Shown here in pieces: positions 7,982 through 17,364 of a stretch of 39,286 nt of DNA. The notes below the pieces were generated by a model. It worked only from the letters and a program-made list of their open reading frames with translations. It was not told where the DNA came from and searched no databases. Numbering within the stretch: the first letter of the stretch is position 1; each line of letters starts with the position of its first letter. The stretch is from a virus. The stretch spans positions 1-39,286 of IMG/VR virus record IMGVR_UViG_3300032288_006283. One strand, given 5' to 3'. The translations under genes were made by a program, and so were the position numbers.

Positions 7982-9366
7982 TGTCTGAACATATAAGATA
8001 CGAAGAAACTAAGAAAAAATTAGATAACATCGGGTGTGGAATGTGCGCTGCTAAGTGGACGCAAGTAACGATGCACCTTCATAATGGAATGACACATTCA
8101 TGTCACCATCCAATCCCACACAAGGTTTCTTTGAAAGAGCTGAAAAATAATCCAACTGCTCTTCATAATACCAAGGTAAAGAAAAAAGCAAGAAAAGAAA
8201 TGTTGTCTGGGGGTAAGCCAGAGGAATGTAACTATTGCTGGAAAATAGAAGATTCCTCATCCTCATTTTCTGACAGGGTTTTTAAAAGTTCTGAACCGTG
8301 GTCTTTGCCTTTCCTTGAAGATATCACATCAAAAAGATGGACTGAAAATTATAATCCTAAATATGCTGAGGTTAATTTTTCAAACACATGCAACTTTAAA
8401 TGTTCATACTGCAGTCCAATGTTTTCCTCGAAATGGATGGAAGAGATCGAAAGATATGGACCATATCCCACTTCTGGAAATTTTAATAACCTAGAATGGT
8501 TCAAAGAGACCGATCAGATGCCATATAAACATTCGGAGAATAATCCTTATGTAGATGCTTTTTGGGAATGGTGGCCAGATCTTTATAATGATCTACATAC
8601 TTTTAGAATTACAGGAGGCGAACCTCTTCTATCAAAGGACACATGGAAGCTTCTAAATTTTATTGCAGAATCTGAAAACCCCAATAGAAATCTTAATATA
8701 TCAATCAACACGAATCTAGGTGTGCCTAAATCCCTAGTTGAAAATTTTGTGTCTATTGCAGAGAAAATAATAAACGAGAACAGAGTAAATGAATTCATAA
8801 TTTTTACCTCTTGCGAATCAATGGGAAAACAGGCAGAATATATTAGACATGGATTGGATTTTGATCTCTTCATGGAAAATATAGAATATATTCTTTCTAA
8901 ACTACCCAAGGTTACTATTAATGTTATGGCAACTTTTAACGCTCTTTCTGTTTTTGGATATGAGAAACTAATAGAGAGGATTTTTGAGTTAAAGAAGAAA
9001 TATCAAAATAACGAGAGATATTGGATTTCTGCTATCCAACTTGATACCTCTTATCTGAGATGGCCAACACATCAATCAGTAAAAATCTTAGATAAGGAGC
9101 ACAAGGAATTAATCATGAAGGCAGCAAAGAAAGCTTTCTATTACGCAGCTCCAGAATTCACAAGAGAATATTACGGATTCTCTAATGTCGAGATTCAAAA
9201 AATAAGAAGAATTTATGATTATGCTATATCAGAAGATGATTTCGAATTCGAAAAAAATCGGAAAGATTTTGTAGCATTTGTCGATGAGCATGATAGAAGA
9301 AGAGGAACAAGTTTTTTAGAAACATTCCCAGAAATGAAAAATTTTTATACTAATGTTAAAAATTGA
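7981..9366 (+). CDS. Radical SAM enzyme with N-terminal twitch/SPASM-like cluster motif
   Basis: The radical SAM signature CxxxCxxC is at C137, C141 and C144 (NTCNFKCSYC), followed by TGGEPLL near residue 215, the SAM-binding GGE motif. Before the barrel lies a separate Cys motif: C22-x13-G-x4-C41, then C83-x2-C86 followed by WKIE. Its first half matches the CX9-15GX4C pattern of SPASM/twitch domains, which hold an auxiliary iron-sulfur cluster, but here it is N-terminal. Radical SAM proteins with N-terminal twitch domains form a known group whose substrates are mostly undefined. The start overlaps the preceding stop (TAATG). Peptide or sugar modification is possible; context favours glycan tailoring. 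Confidence 0.85.
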   Translation: MSEHIRYEETKKKLDNIGCGMCAAKWTQVTMHLHNGMTHSCHHPIPHKVSLKELKNNPTALHNTKVKKKARKEMLSGGKPEECNYCWKIEDSSSSFSDRVFKSSEPWSLPFLEDITSKRWTENYNPKYAEVNFSNTCNFKCSYCSPMFSSKWMEEIERYGPYPTSGNFNNLEWFKETDQMPYKHSENNPYVDAFWEWWPDLYNDLHTFRITGGEPLLSKDTWKLLNFIAESENPNRNLNISINTNLGVPKSLVENFVSIAEKIINENRVNEFIIFTSCESMGKQAEYIRHGLDFDLFMENIEYILSKLPKVTINVMATFNALSVFGYEKLIERIFELKKKYQNNERYWISAIQLDTSYLRWPTHQSVKILDKEHKELIMKAAKKAFYYAAPEFTREYYGFSNVEIQKIRRIYDYAISEDDFEFEKNRKDFVAFVDEHDRRRGTSFLETFPEMKNFYTNVKN

Positions 9367-9934
9367 ATCAGGTAAACCTTGGATAATGTGGCCAGATATA
9401 ATGGCTAACAATTTTATAGAAAATCCTGCTAACAAAGTTTTTGATAGCAAGGGTGATTTCAAGTTTAGAATAATATTTGAACTGGAAGAGCCAGTGAAAG
9501 AAAAAGGAACACTTTTTGCTAAGCTTCCCAGTTATTTTGGATTTGATTTAGAGGACTACGGATTCATGTTAATAGTTACAGAAAAAAATACAGATCCTGA
9601 ATACATTACCATAAACTTCGATTGGGAGCTGAACAAAAAGTATGAATTAATCATCAAAAAAATAAGTGGTGTTTTATCTGTTACCCTGGACGAGGTTACA
9701 TATATCACTAAATTCCTAAAAAAAGGAATTGCAGGAGATGAGAACTCCCATATAATATTCGGATCTGGAAATTTTCCTAAAAACGGATTTAATCTAAATT
9801 ATCGGGAATTTACTGTCCACGAAATAGAGATATTTAAAGACGGAGATCTTATTTGCCATCACGACTTTGAAGAATTTGTATTTGGTAAATACGTAGACAC
9901 AACAGGAAATTGTAATTTCATTCATAAAATATAA
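9353..9934 (+). CDS. Lectin-like (LamG/concanavalin-type) protein
   Basis: The 193-residue protein is mostly beta-strand with the feel of a LamG/jelly-roll domain: FKFRIIFELEEP, INFDWELNKKYELIIKK, VTLDEVTYIT and a closing EIEIFKDGDLICHHDFEE. No signal peptide or catalytic motif is present. It overlaps the first radical SAM gene by 14 bases and precedes the second by eight, so it is bracketed by the radical SAM pair. It may be a carbohydrate-binding partner for them or a separate version of the lectin domains nested in the GT7 proteins. Function is inferred from fold only. Confidence 0.6.
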   Translation: MLKIESGKPWIMWPDIMANNFIENPANKVFDSKGDFKFRIIFELEEPVKEKGTLFAKLPSYFGFDLEDYGFMLIVTEKNTDPEYITINFDWELNKKYELIIKKISGVLSVTLDEVTYITKFLKKGIAGDENSHIIFGSGNFPKNGFNLNYREFTVHEIEIFKDGDLICHHDFEEFVFGKYVDTTGNCNFIHKI

Positions 9935-9942
9935 AAGAACAT

Positions 9943-11394
9943 ATGTCGCAAGAATTAATTAATTGGAGAGAAAGAAACCTAAACAGCGTAAGTAAAAGCT
10001 TTTGTGCTGCTAAGTGGTATAATGCTAGTATACATCTTGGACATGGATACACAGGATCTTGTCATTTACCGCTACCTCATCCGATTGATTTAGAGGAGAT
10101 AAAAAATAATCCATCAGCAATTCATAATACCAAACATAAGAAGCAGATGAGAAAAATGATGCTGACTGGTGTTAGACCTGCGGAATGTTCATATTGCTGG
10201 AAGATAGAAGATATAGGAAGAAATAACGTTTCTGATCGTGTTTACAAAAGTATAATTTATAAGGAGGATGATATTAAGAAAATCTCAGAAATGGATTACA
10301 CTGACGATGTTCTTCTTAAGACATTAGAGATAAGCTTTGATCGGACTTGTAATTTTGCCTGCAGCTACTGTAATGCAGGATATAGCACTACCTGGGGAAA
10401 AGAAATTCAAAAGCATGGTCCATACCAAAAGATGAAATCTGATTCTGCAGGTGCATATCGTAGTGATGGATCCTGGGCAGAAATATTCGGTAAGCACAAT
10501 GAAAGAAATCCTTTCGTTGCAGCATTTTTTGAATGGTGGCCGGATCTTTCCAAAAATTTAGAGGAGATAAGGGTTACTGGAGGAGAGCCTTCATTAAGTC
10601 ATAACTTCTGGGATTTTATGGAGGTGCTTAAAAACAATCCTTCGCCTGAACTTAGATTTGCAGTTAATTCCAATTTAGGAATGAACGAAGAAACCTTGGA
10701 AAAAATGATTGCAATAACACATCAGCTTCCTATCAAGGAAATGGATGTTTACACCAGCAATGAATCATATGGAATTCATGCAGAATACATTAGAGATGGT
10801 TTAGTCTATGAAAAATGGAGAAGTAATCTCGTAGCTTTTCTTGAAAGAGCAAAACTTAGATCATTCACTATTATGATGACTATTAATAGTTTATGCCTCT
10901 ATAGCATAACAGATTTTCTAGATGATATGATAGAGCTTAAAAAGAAATATGGTGCTAATAAGCCTAATGTAGATCTTAATATTTTGAGATGGCCTTCGTT
11001 CATGTCACCTTTAGCCCTTCCTGATGAATTTAAGAAAGATTTACACGCTAAGTTAACCAAATGGTTCCAGGAAAAAATGACACCGGATCTTTTTAGCATT
11101 GGCGAATATGCTCAATTCCAAAGATTGCTTGATTATATCCAAGTTGTAGAAAAAGGACACAATACAACGGAAGACGATAAGTCTATTCTACATCACGACT
11201 TTAAGAGTTTCTATGTCCAGTATGACAGCAGAAGAAAGAAAAATTTCAAAAGCACATTCCCAGAGCTGGCAGACTGGTATGATAGCATAAAAATAGACCA
11301 ATCAATTCCTGTTGCTAGTATGACGGATGGTAGAATTACCCACTTTGAAACTGGAACATATCCATTTCCTAAAGAAGAAGTAAAAATAATTTAA
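9943..11394 (+). CDS. Second radical SAM enzyme with N-terminal twitch/SPASM-like motif
   Basis: This 483-residue paralogue of the 7981 gene has the core CxxxCxxC at C136, C140 and C143 (RTCNFACSYC) and TGGEPSL as its GGE motif. The N-terminal auxiliary motif is kept: C21-x13-G35-x4-C40 and C82-x2-C85 followed by WKIED. The shared segments FCAAKW/MCAAKW and PAEC/PEEC show that this part is functionally constrained. It carries a C-terminal extension of about 40 residues beyond the paralogue. Its stop codon directly abuts the stop of the convergent SGNH gene. Substrate unknown; two different paralogues suggest two related modifications. Confidence 0.85.
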   Translation: MSQELINWRERNLNSVSKSFCAAKWYNASIHLGHGYTGSCHLPLPHPIDLEEIKNNPSAIHNTKHKKQMRKMMLTGVRPAECSYCWKIEDIGRNNVSDRVYKSIIYKEDDIKKISEMDYTDDVLLKTLEISFDRTCNFACSYCNAGYSTTWGKEIQKHGPYQKMKSDSAGAYRSDGSWAEIFGKHNERNPFVAAFFEWWPDLSKNLEEIRVTGGEPSLSHNFWDFMEVLKNNPSPELRFAVNSNLGMNEETLEKMIAITHQLPIKEMDVYTSNESYGIHAEYIRDGLVYEKWRSNLVAFLERAKLRSFTIMMTINSLCLYSITDFLDDMIELKKKYGANKPNVDLNILRWPSFMSPLALPDEFKKDLHAKLTKWFQEKMTPDLFSIGEYAQFQRLLDYIQVVEKGHNTTEDDKSILHHDFKSFYVQYDSRRKKNFKSTFPELADWYDSIKIDQSIPVASMTDGRITHFETGTYPFPKEEVKII

Positions 11395-12279
11395 TTAGAT
11401 AAGTCTTTTAGGAGTAGGTACGGAAGTCTGTGGATCTAATTTGAAGTCTTCCTCTTTTACTACAAATTCTTTCTGATTCTCCAAGTCCTTCTCGATGAAT
11501 CTAATCACGTTTTTTGCTATAACATCGTGACATTCTTTAGATGGATGGTGATCTTTCGGAGGATCTTGAAAATGATCGTAATCTGAATTAATTGTGAGAT
11601 GTGGATGTCCACTCATTAGGTCCCTGATAGAAGGAAAAGTTGAACTCCTATATTCAAAATCGATGTATCTGTTGTACATGAAAAGATCGTTCTTAATTAA
11701 TTCGAGATAGTCATTCTCCCAACAAAGTATTCTTGTTTTAATTCCTTTGCTTTCTAGCATATTCATTAAGGATCTTATTTTTTCGAAATAATCCTTAATG
11801 TGTTCTTCTCTCCATTGATCTATCGAAATTTTTCTCTCCTCAATAATCCACTCGTAAAAATTCATTTTACTTTCTTGATCGAAAATTAAAAAGTGGTTAT
11901 CTTTTCCTTTGTAATTGTAATAGAATCCATTTCTATTTGGCTGGGATGTTTGTATAACAACATAGTCGACCTCGCTGAAATCGAACTTTTCTTCAATTAA
12001 ATGACCATAACCATTTATCAAGCCAAAAGCAGCATTAATAAAATTGATAGATGTCTCTTCTGATCCACCGTTCTGATTAGAAACAACCTCCCATGTATTA
12101 AAATGGTTTGCTACCAATCTTGGATATCTCAGCGTTGCCATGTGTTTTTTATGAGCAGCAGTTACCAGTTTTGAATCATAGGAATCCGGAGCAGGATACT
12201 TTAAAGTTTCCATTCCTGAATAGTAATACAATCCCTGTCCCCAAGTAAAAGAGCATCCAGCAAAAATTAATCCCTTCAT
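11395..12279 (-). CDS. SGNH/GDSL-like hydrolase or acyltransferase, paralogue A
   Basis: The 294-residue protein starts with an SGNH block I variant, FAGCSFTWGQG (Ser10). It also has an NQNGGSE segment (about 69-74, supplying block III-type Asn/Gly) and a C-terminal DHHPS...CH segment (243-251) for the catalytic His. SGNH enzymes hydrolyse or transfer acyl groups, often acetyl on sugars. Two full paralogues lie at 17361-18233 and 18952-19836, with the same FAGCS, WGQGLYYYS and RYPR-VA-HF segments. It ends in PKRLI, matching the C-terminal tails of the 20.9-31.3 kb proteins. It lies one base from the epimerase gene upstream. Confidence 0.72.
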   Translation of the reverse strand: MKGLIFAGCSFTWGQGLYYYSGMETLKYPAPDSYDSKLVTAAHKKHMATLRYPRLVANHFNTWEVVSNQNGGSEETSINFINAAFGLINGYGHLIEEKFDFSEVDYVVIQTSQPNRNGFYYNYKGKDNHFLIFDQESKMNFYEWIIEERKISIDQWREEHIKDYFEKIRSLMNMLESKGIKTRILCWENDYLELIKNDLFMYNRYIDFEYRSSTFPSIRDLMSGHPHLTINSDYDHFQDPPKDHHPSKECHDVIAKNVIRFIEKDLENQKEFVVKEEDFKLDPQTSVPTPKRLI

Positions 12280-12280
12280 T

Positions 12281-13252
12281 TTAATTAAATTCTTTTTTAT
12301 TTTCCAAATACCAGAAATATGCTTTTTCTAAACCTTCCTCGAGGGTTGTTTTTGCCTCCCATCCTAGGTTATCCTTTATTTTGTTTGAATCTATTTTTCT
12401 AGTAGGAATCATTGATGGCTTTCCTGAAATAAATTCTGTTGGGGCTTTATGCTCTGCAATACCCTTCATGATTTCTAAAACTTCGAGTACTGAATAAACC
12501 TTATTAGAACCAACATTATAAACATTAAACATCTCTGACTCTTTCTCGATTACAGTTTGTAATGCTTCAACAAAATCCTCAATGTACAGAAGATCTCTTA
12601 ATTCGCTTCCATCTCCCCAGATAGGAATAGGATCCATTCTGTCTGCTACCTTACGGATAGTTGCAGGGGTAACATGACATTTATTAAAATCATATTTATC
12701 ATGAGGGCCAAAAAGATTAGCAGGTCTGATAACAGTGCATTTCATTTTCGTTGGAAGGTATTTAGCATAAAGTTCACATTGAACCTCCGCATACCTTTTC
12801 ATCCAGCCTACAGGAAAATAAACAGGATATGGTTCATCAAATAGAAAATCAGTTTCAACAACAGGGGTGTCTCCCTTTGGGGGATAGACAGTATTAGAAG
12901 AAATGAAAATGTAATGTTGGACTTTATTTCTCCATGCTGCATCGATCAAGAAGTTATTCATAGCTACGTTTGGTGTAACATGAGCTAGAGGATCAACAAC
13001 GGTATCTACAGCATTCGACGTCGAAGCTGCTGCGTGAATTACAACATCAACATCTTTTGTTGCATCTAAGCATCCTTGATGTTCTTTTAAATCGAAATGA
13101 GTATATTCGATTCCTTCGATTGGATTTCTTACTCCTCTTTTATGGAGGTTTATTCTTAAATTTCTGTAGCCCTTTCTATGTAATCTGTTAGTTAGATTCT
13201 GTCCAACTAAACCAGATCCCCCTGTGATCAGGATCTTGATGTTTTTGTCCAT
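12281..13252 (-). CDS. NAD-dependent epimerase/dehydratase-like SDR (GDP-fucose-synthase-like), catalytic Tyr missing
   Basis: The 323-residue protein has the extended-SDR nucleotide motif TGGSGLVG (10-17), a HAAA segment (73-76), FISSNTVYP (116-124, catalytic Ser region), RPANLFGP and a C-terminal substrate domain with GSELRDLLYIEDFV. This order is close to GDP-L-fucose synthase and related 4-keto-sugar epimerase/reductases. In the YxxxK motif the Lys is present (K152, in VGWMK) but the Tyr position is Val148. That would normally weaken catalysis, so the protein may use another acid or be a partner subunit. The start overlaps the upstream oxygenase stop (TAATG). Role: making or reshaping a nucleotide sugar for the nearby transferases. 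Confidence 0.8.
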   Translation of the reverse strand: MDKNIKILITGGSGLVGQNLTNRLHRKGYRNLRINLHKRGVRNPIEGIEYTHFDLKEHQGCLDATKDVDVVIHAAASTSNAVDTVVDPLAHVTPNVAMNNFLIDAAWRNKVQHYIFISSNTVYPPKGDTPVVETDFLFDEPYPVYFPVGWMKRYAEVQCELYAKYLPTKMKCTVIRPANLFGPHDKYDFNKCHVTPATIRKVADRMDPIPIWGDGSELRDLLYIEDFVEALQTVIEKESEMFNVYNVGSNKVYSVLEVLEIMKGIAEHKAPTEFISGKPSMIPTRKIDSNKIKDNLGWEAKTTLEEGLEKAYFWYLENKKEFN

Positions 13253-13971
13253 TAAATTAAATTGTTTTTTTCTTTAGGTAATGTTATAAAATTTATGTAA
13301 GTTAATCTATTAAAATCATTTTTAACTTCGTTCACTGAATGCGGTATATTATTTTTTGTGAAGTCCATGATACAAAATTTTCCAAAGATTGGCTTAATCT
13401 CAAATTCTTCCGAATGGTTATTTTCTATTACCAATTCTCCTCCATTATTCGAGTATTCCTCTTCGTCGTTCAGATAAACTAAAATGACACATATTCTTCC
13501 TTCATTTCTTCCATCATTGTGTTTGCAAATAAAATGTCCCTCCTTGAAGAGCGATAAATTTCCCTTGGATATTCTATGATCATCTAGCTGGGATTCGTGT
13601 TCCGGGTAAAATTTTTTGATTATTTTTTTAGTAATTTCCGAAGGTACATTTGTAAGATCAATCTCCGGAGGAAAACTAGACTCATACCATTTTTGCCAAA
13701 CTAATAAATTTTCTCCTCTTGTGTAAGCATCCCTTTCCTTTTCCTCTGATATGGAGATTTTATCTGGATAGGTTTGTGGTTCTCCGTTAGGAGGCTGGTA
13801 GTTATACCTACATATGAAATATTTTTCGACGTCAGCAAGTAAAATGCTTTTAGCCTCGTCCTTATAATCTTTAAGGGTTTGGAAATCCTCCTCAGAAAGA
13901 AAATCTTTAAGATCTCCAACAAAGCAACCCTCTTCTAGGTTTTTATTTATTGCTTCTTGAATAGTGATCAT
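13252..13971 (-). CDS. 2OG-Fe(II) dioxygenase (prolyl-4-hydroxylase-like fold)
   Basis: The 239-residue protein contains the iron-binding H151-x-D153 in CKHNDGR, the distal His211 in IPHSV and Arg222 in NRLTY for 2-oxoglutarate. GGELVIENN provides the usual GG-x-L strand between them. These enzymes hydroxylate peptides, sugars or small molecules. It is placed between two epimerase-like genes and overlaps both, so a sugar or lipid acceptor is plausible. It ends in KNNLI, resembling the tails of the 20.9-31.3 kb cluster. The substrate cannot be told. Confidence 0.82.
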   Translation of the reverse strand: MITIQEAINKNLEEGCFVGDLKDFLSEEDFQTLKDYKDEAKSILLADVEKYFICRYNYQPPNGEPQTYPDKISISEEKERDAYTRGENLLVWQKWYESSFPPEIDLTNVPSEITKKIIKKFYPEHESQLDDHRISKGNLSLFKEGHFICKHNDGRNEGRICVILVYLNDEEEYSNNGGELVIENNHSEEFEIKPIFGKFCIMDFTKNNIPHSVNEVKNDFNRLTYINFITLPKEKNNLI

Positions 13972-14878
13972 ATACCTTTTTTATTGCTTCCGAAATAGAT
14001 GTTTTCGGATTTATACTATATCTATCCTGTTTTTTTGTGTCCATCTGTCTACGAAGATCCCCATTGGGTTTTGATGGATCCCATGAAATTTTTAGATCTT
14101 TTCCACTCGCTCTGATGATTTCCTCTATTATCATTTTAATAGAGATCTCAATGCCCGAACCAAAATTTAAGACATCATTTATCTCTCTCCGATAGGAATC
14201 AATTAAAGCTTCAGCAACATCATCTCCAAAAACAAAATCCCTAATAGGACTTCCATCTCCCCATGCTTCTATTTCAGTTTCTGCCTCATAAACTTTCTTG
14301 ACTATACTAGAGATCAGAGTTCCATTACCGCTAAAATCGTCGTACTCCCCAAAAATGTTTGCGGGCCTAATTATAGTCCATCTTTTATAATTGTATTGTT
14401 TCGAATAAGCTTCGATCAATATCTCACCCATTCTTTTAGACCAAGAGGGAAACCAATCTGCCTCGCCAGGTAAAGTTTTCCAGACATCATCCTCTACAAA
14501 TTTTTCAGCTGGAGAATATACACCAACGGAACTAACAAAGACTAACCAAATATTAAGCATTGCACACTGATTTATAATTTCAGTGTTTATTTTGAATGAT
14601 GGATATAAAAAATCAACGGGCTGATTTTTGGCTCTTAGAGGAGATCCTTTTATTCCAAAACAATTAAAAACAACATCGAATTTATAATCATTAAAGAGAC
14701 TGTGTATCTCGCCATTCTTTAATAAATTTCTGTGTTCGAAAGTAAAATTTTCAGAATCTGGTAAAAATTCTGAATACTTTATATCTACACCGATGGTTTT
14801 ATATCCCTCTTCAACACATTTTTTGGCTAGATATGTTCCAACTAATCCACTACATCCTGTTATTAATGCTATCTTCAT
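13943..14878 (-). CDS. Second NAD-dependent epimerase/dehydratase-like SDR, catalytic Tyr missing
   Basis: The 311-residue protein has ITGCSGLVG (6-14), FVSSVGVYSP (114-123), RPANIFGEYDD and SPIRDFVFGDDVA, the layout of an extended SDR acting on nucleotide sugars. As in its neighbour, the YxxxK site keeps the Lys (K148 in PSWSK) but the Tyr position is Pro144. The two SDRs share the R-P-A-N-x-F-G segment and the loss of Tyr but are clearly diverged, so this is not a recent duplication. It overlaps the oxygenase gene by 29 bases and the upstream 829-residue gene by four (ATGA). Confidence 0.8.
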   Translation of the reverse strand: MKIALITGCSGLVGTYLAKKCVEEGYKTIGVDIKYSEFLPDSENFTFEHRNLLKNGEIHSLFNDYKFDVVFNCFGIKGSPLRAKNQPVDFLYPSFKINTEIINQCAMLNIWLVFVSSVGVYSPAEKFVEDDVWKTLPGEADWFPSWSKRMGEILIEAYSKQYNYKRWTIIRPANIFGEYDDFSGNGTLISSIVKKVYEAETEIEAWGDGSPIRDFVFGDDVAEALIDSYRREINDVLNFGSGIEISIKMIIEEIIRASGKDLKISWDPSKPNGDLRRQMDTKKQDRYSINPKTSISEAIKKVYDHYSRSNK

Positions 14879-17364
14879 ATTATTCCTGCTAATTTTTTTA
14901 AAAATTTTTCGTCGGTCTTATCATCAACCAAAGCAATAACTCTTCTATTGTTTTCCAAAAATCTTTCTTTATTATTTTTATAAAATTCAATAAAAAATTC
15001 TTTATTGTCGTTTATTCTTTTAACTTCCTTTGCAAACTTAAAAAGCCTTTCTCTGTGATTAGTCTCTTCATCGTAGCTATGATCCATAACATCATCAAAA
15101 AAATCAAAATCATATTTTTTCTTGATCTCTTTGATGTGGAAGGGAGATGCCAAAATCATAGGAAATTGCAAGGCATAGAACGATTTAAATGATTTTTCGG
15201 AGATATGGATATGATCAGTTTGAAATTCAGTTTCTGTTGTCAGGTTTACATAAGAATTTTCTAGCTGGTCCTTATCATAGGTTTTGTTCCAAGGAACATT
15301 ATCTGTATTGCTTCTGTCGTCAAACCAAGTATACTTTTCTTCGTACCTACACTTCTTCTGTTCTATAGATCCAAAGTAATTAATCTGATCCTGCATTTCA
15401 TCAATATCGTTAGGGTTTAATACCTGTGAAATCCATCCATTCGGATCATTAGTGAATTGCCATCCTTGAACCAAAGACCAATCAACATCCTCTATAATTC
15501 CCATCTTTCTAAGAATACAAAGTAAGGCATATCTATGAGGTCGGGCTCTTCTGTTTTGACACATGAAAAATCCTCCATCTTTTTCAGTTTTAAAATCAAG
15601 TTTACCGGCAGAATGTAAAAAAGCAGCAGCTGTAAAATTGGGAAGCCTTACTGTCGAATGAACATTTATATCAGTTCCTATTCTCTCCTTATGCTCTTGC
15701 AACTTTGTGTTATTGTTAGAAACCCAAAGTTGTTTTTGATTTAATCCTAAATCCTTTGTCCATTTATCAAGATGATTTAGGATATCAATATTCTCTGATT
15801 CCTGCTCATTCATCATCATGATGTTAAGATTCTCGCATTTTCTCCAAAAATCTATTGCTTTTTTTGCAATTGGACTTTTCCCCTCTTTGAGATTTTCTGA
15901 AATCTTTCCTGGAATAGTGGTTAAGAAATAGAAAAATTTCTCATCTGGATATTTTTCGACATCCTCTATTCGAAATCTTTTAATTAGATATTCATCAAAC
16001 TGTAGGGATTTAACAACGCTATCCAATATCATGTGGAAATCTGTGTTAAACACATTCTTAGAATTTTCTTCGATTGGTTTATTGTGAACTGAATCCCAAT
16101 TATCATATACTAAATTTAGGGTCTTTTCTGGCCGATTGAATTTAATCAGAAAATTGAAGAATTTATCGTCGTAATGATTTGTTGTTGCGTAAACTTTTTC
16201 TTGATTAGCAATAAATCTTTCCTTGTTCTTTTTATAAAAATCTATAAAGAAATCCTTATTATCGTTTATTCTTTTTATTTCTTCGACGAATTTAAAAAGT
16301 CTATCTCTATCGTCTTTAATATCATCATAGCTGTGATCTATAACATCATCAAAGAAATCGTAGCCATAAAACTTCCTGACAAATTTTAAATGATGCTGCG
16401 AAGCTAATATCATCGGAAATTGAAGATGTATGAAAGGCTTAAAGGTCTTTTCCGTTATATGAACATCCTTCATAGTGAAAAGGGTCTCAGTCGTCACATT
16501 GAAGTATGTCTGTTCATACTGAGCTGGGTTGTAAGTTTTCCACCAGGAAGGACTTCCGTCTATCTTGTCGTCCAGCCAAGTAAAGTGAGATTCATATTCG
16601 CTTTTTTTGGTACCGTGATTAATCAAAAAATCAATCTCGTCTTTAAGAAATTCAAGATCCGTTTTATTAAACATTCTCCCGAATATTGCCATCGGATCAG
16701 AATCTTTTAATGTCCAGAGTCTAAGATATGACCAATCAAAATTATCTATTATTCCATATTTTTTAAGAAGACAAATAAGACCCAATCTGTGTTCTCTAAG
16801 AGAATGATTATGTGACATGAAGAACGGACCTTTCTTATCCTCTATAAAATTTATCTTGGGAATTTTTGTGAGAGAAAGTGGCTCCGCCCGTGTCCCGTGA
16901 ACATTCAGATTTATTCCAAATTCCTCCTTGTATTCTGCATTTCTAGCATTATTGTTTACCAAGAAAACTTTCTTCGGATCAAAATCATATTTTCGAAAAA
17001 CATCCTCTGCTGCCTTTAAGCATTCAAACCTCTCAAACTCCTGTTCATTTATTAAAAGAAGATAAAGGTTTTTGTGTTTTTTTATCATCCCTATGATGTC
17101 TAAACCGATCGGAATTTTACCAAGGGAAAAAAATCTATTGTATAAAGAATGTCTATGCCAAACAAGATAGAAAAAATTTTCAGATGGATATTTTTCAACG
17201 TCATCTATTCTGAATTCTTTATAATTATAAAATTTCAATGCTTCCATTGGAACTGCTGCAGTGCACCAAGCATCATCCTCTGGAAACCATTTTTGTCCGT
17301 TTGGGTTAGGACTAGAACTTCCTTCGTCCCAGTCATCATAAACGAAATTTACTTTTTGGTTCAT
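14875..17364 (-). CDS. Large internally duplicated glycosyltransferase-like protein
   Basis: The 829-residue protein consists of two tandem copies of one module of about 410 residues (about 4-412 and 416-829). Each copy has a (F/L)VYD(D/N)WD start, an INEQE/MNEQE segment, (V/S)NNN followed by NVH(G/S)T, a FFM(S/C) segment, an EKYTWFDD/HFTWLDD segment, and a C-terminal (T/S)EK(T/S)FK block with LQFPMILAS. The (S/T)EK-x-x-K...P block also occurs in the 28800 gene and in exostosin/GT-B-like enzymes, where it sits near the nucleotide-sugar site. The glycosyltransferase call is tentative. The copies differ throughout, suggesting an old duplication with separate acceptors or a processive enzyme. 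It overlaps both neighbouring genes by four bases. Confidence 0.6.
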   Translation of the reverse strand: MNQKVNFVYDDWDEGSSSPNPNGQKWFPEDDAWCTAAVPMEALKFYNYKEFRIDDVEKYPSENFFYLVWHRHSLYNRFFSLGKIPIGLDIIGMIKKHKNLYLLLINEQEFERFECLKAAEDVFRKYDFDPKKVFLVNNNARNAEYKEEFGINLNVHGTRAEPLSLTKIPKINFIEDKKGPFFMSHNHSLREHRLGLICLLKKYGIIDNFDWSYLRLWTLKDSDPMAIFGRMFNKTDLEFLKDEIDFLINHGTKKSEYESHFTWLDDKIDGSPSWWKTYNPAQYEQTYFNVTTETLFTMKDVHITEKTFKPFIHLQFPMILASQHHLKFVRKFYGYDFFDDVIDHSYDDIKDDRDRLFKFVEEIKRINDNKDFFIDFYKKNKERFIANQEKVYATTNHYDDKFFNFLIKFNRPEKTLNLVYDNWDSVHNKPIEENSKNVFNTDFHMILDSVVKSLQFDEYLIKRFRIEDVEKYPDEKFFYFLTTIPGKISENLKEGKSPIAKKAIDFWRKCENLNIMMMNEQESENIDILNHLDKWTKDLGLNQKQLWVSNNNTKLQEHKERIGTDINVHSTVRLPNFTAAAFLHSAGKLDFKTEKDGGFFMCQNRRARPHRYALLCILRKMGIIEDVDWSLVQGWQFTNDPNGWISQVLNPNDIDEMQDQINYFGSIEQKKCRYEEKYTWFDDRSNTDNVPWNKTYDKDQLENSYVNLTTETEFQTDHIHISEKSFKSFYALQFPMILASPFHIKEIKKKYDFDFFDDVMDHSYDEETNHRERLFKFAKEVKRINDNKEFFIEFYKNNKERFLENNRRVIALVDDKTDEKFLKKLAGII

